The translations under genes and the position numbers were made by a program. Source: Bdellovibrionales bacterium (lineage in GTDB: Bacteria; Bdellovibrionota; Bdellovibrionia; Bdellovibrionales; UBA1609). Taken from it: a stretch of 64,000 nucleotides of DNA. Within the stretch, counting starts at the first letter, position 1, and each line of letters starts with the position of its first letter. Shown piece after piece: positions 62,891 to 64,000 of the stretch. The stretch covers positions 310,001-374,000 of the forward strand of contig JADJVA010000006.1 of NCBI GenBank assembly GCA_016716765.1, given 5' to 3'. The notes under the pieces are model-generated. The model did not search any database and was not told the DNA's origin. It was given only the letters and a program-made list of their open reading frames with translations.

Positions 62891-64000
62891 CTACTGAGGG
62901 GCGTCGGCTCTTGGGTTAATGGCTGCGAAGGCGACCTCCTCAATCTGAAAATTGGAACTCACATTGCGCCGAAAGAGTCTTTCAAGTAAAGGAGTGAGCT
63001 CGTTTAGCCAAGTCGTCTTATCGAGCCCGGGGGCCGAAGGGCCAAATCCATAGATTTGAGTGTCGATATAAACACGAAAATGACTGTCAGAATCTTGGGT
63101 CACAAATCCGCCGATAAGAGCCGGTTTCTGCCCAACTAAGAGATGCAAATAATTTTGCGATCCCAAATTATCAAGATAATTTCCAGGTCCGATCAAGAAA
63201 CGACCATCCAAATCGACGGCCCAATAGTAAAGACGACGGGCGTCCCACTCAGAGAGAAGCCCTTCAACTCCCGAAGTTGATCCGCTTTCCAGGAGAGGAA
63301 TAACAAAGGGCTTCAGAGGTTCCGGTTCGATCCGACCTCCCAATGATAGAAAAACATTCTCATCTGCTTTTCGAATGAGTTTAGCGCCAGGAGCTCTCTC
63401 AGGATAATCTTTGAGGTCGGCGAGATTCAAAAGTTCGGGTTCGCCTTGAGAACCTCTTGCAAAATGCTCGAACGATTGCCCCCTTGAGAGATCATCCACT
63501 TGGATGAACCCAGGCCTTAGAATCATGTCCTTCGAAAGAATTTGAGGAAATCTATTCAAGAAATCCCGGGCGAGATCGGGGGCGAAATCAGAGTCGACGG
63601 CCGTGCTTTTATCGGCGGAGTCCACCACCTCAGTTTCAAAAACCATATTGATAAAATACACAGAGCCCGATGGGTTGGGTCGGTTGACTTTCAGTGACAA
63701 GAGTCGGTTCAAGAAAACACGATCTTTCCATTGAAAAGAAAAGAATCTCTCTTTTCCATTCGCCTCAAGGTGAATTTCGTTGTTATTCCTATCTGTTCTG
63801 AATTTAGCTTGAGTATCAGAATCCATGGTTCTACCCAAAGTGGTCTGAGTCGTAGGCACTAAAAAACTCTGCAAGAAACTCTGCTGGCCGTCTTGAGAGT
63901 TCGAGATAACGAGATTTCTCACCTCTCGATCATCGAAAATTCTTTTCTTCATTTCTTTGAAGTCAGGATGGTCGATTGGAATGTGATAAAGACGACTCAA
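62891..64000 (-). CDS. Unknown protein, 5' end beyond the window
   Basis: The frame is open to base 64000 (first codon read as TTG), so the true start probably lies outside. 369 residues seen, polar and beta-rich, without signal peptide or known motif (LIGPGNYLDNLGSQNYLHLL, FRVYIDTQIYGFG). It heads a leftward cluster with the secretin-domain and large helical proteins, with a 90-base gap to the next gene. Confidence 0.5.
   Translation of the reverse strand: MSRLYHIPIDHPDFKEMKKRIFDDREVRNLVISNSQDGQQSFLQSFLVPTTQTTLGRTMDSDTQAKFRTDRNNNEIHLEANGKERFFSFQWKDRVFLNRLLSLKVNRPNPSGSVYFINMVFETEVVDSADKSTAVDSDFAPDLARDFLNRFPQILSKDMILRPGFIQVDDLSRGQSFEHFARGSQGEPELLNLADLKDYPERAPGAKLIRKADENVFLSLGGRIEPEPLKPFVIPLLESGSTSGVEGLLSEWDARRLYYWAVDLDGRFLIGPGNYLDNLGSQNYLHLLVGQKPALIGGFVTQDSDSHFRVYIDTQIYGFGPSAPGLDKTTWLNELTPLLERLFRRNVSSNFQIEEVAFAAINPRADAPQ

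Overview
The window reads as a chromosomal segment of a Gram-negative predatory or deltaproteobacterial-type organism, most likely Bdellovibrionota/Oligoflexia. The reasons are the many lipoproteins with an F-x-N-C lipobox, the DUF1592/DUF1588 plus DUF1552 operon, VWA/thrombospondin-type-3 lipoproteins, fibre-like surface proteins, and ordinary housekeeping genes (uvrA, hemB, maf, lgt, bolA, htpX, kup, liv). The lineage is inferred from gene content only; no rRNA or tRNA gene was seen.

Layout. 1-7.8 kb: a PAP2 phosphatase cut by the window edge, secreted proteins, a lipoprotein/glycine-rich pair joined by a possible -1 frameshift site, a membrane sulfatase and a DUF547 protein. 7.9-13.1 kb: folE2, a Fur box, a Fur-family regulator, a shortened uvrA and an HD-GYP gene. 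13.4-17.5 kb: a mobile-element cluster with an IS200/IS605 element (TnpB plus frameshifted TnpA) next to an IS256-type element whose 8-bp target duplication interrupts a lipoprotein gene. 17.6-20.9 kb: hemB-maf, lgt (frameshifted) and bolA. 21-33 kb: palindromic repeats, the DUF1588/DUF1552 operon, a phytoene-desaturase-like oxidoreductase, an AbiE-type toxin-antitoxin pair, htpX, two secreted proteins and a NirJ-like pseudogene. 33-41.6 kb: an operon of two VWA/TSP3 lipoproteins and a cysteine-rich protein, then two large surface proteins.

41.8-52.6 kb holds the most unusual block. It encodes a glutamine-dependent NAD synthetase, a ~1200-residue polypeptide joining nicotinate phosphoribosyltransferase, NaMN adenylyltransferase and nicotinamidase domains, and a divergent pyruvate kinase. 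All three have signal-peptide-like N-termini. Together they cover the whole Preiss-Handler route from nicotinamide to NAD, with a possible ATP-regenerating enzyme, apparently outside the cytoplasm. 52.5-64 kb: kup (frameshifted), a small lysine/alanine-rich exported protein, a complete livKHMGF branched-chain amino-acid transporter, and a three-gene leftward cluster with a secretin-like N-domain protein that runs off the window.

Two features run through the window. One is a family of ~200-230 bp palindromic repeats (five copies) with conserved arms and compensatory changes. The other is an unusual number of single-base frameshifts, including in lgt and kup, which should be checked against reads before any gene here is called dead.
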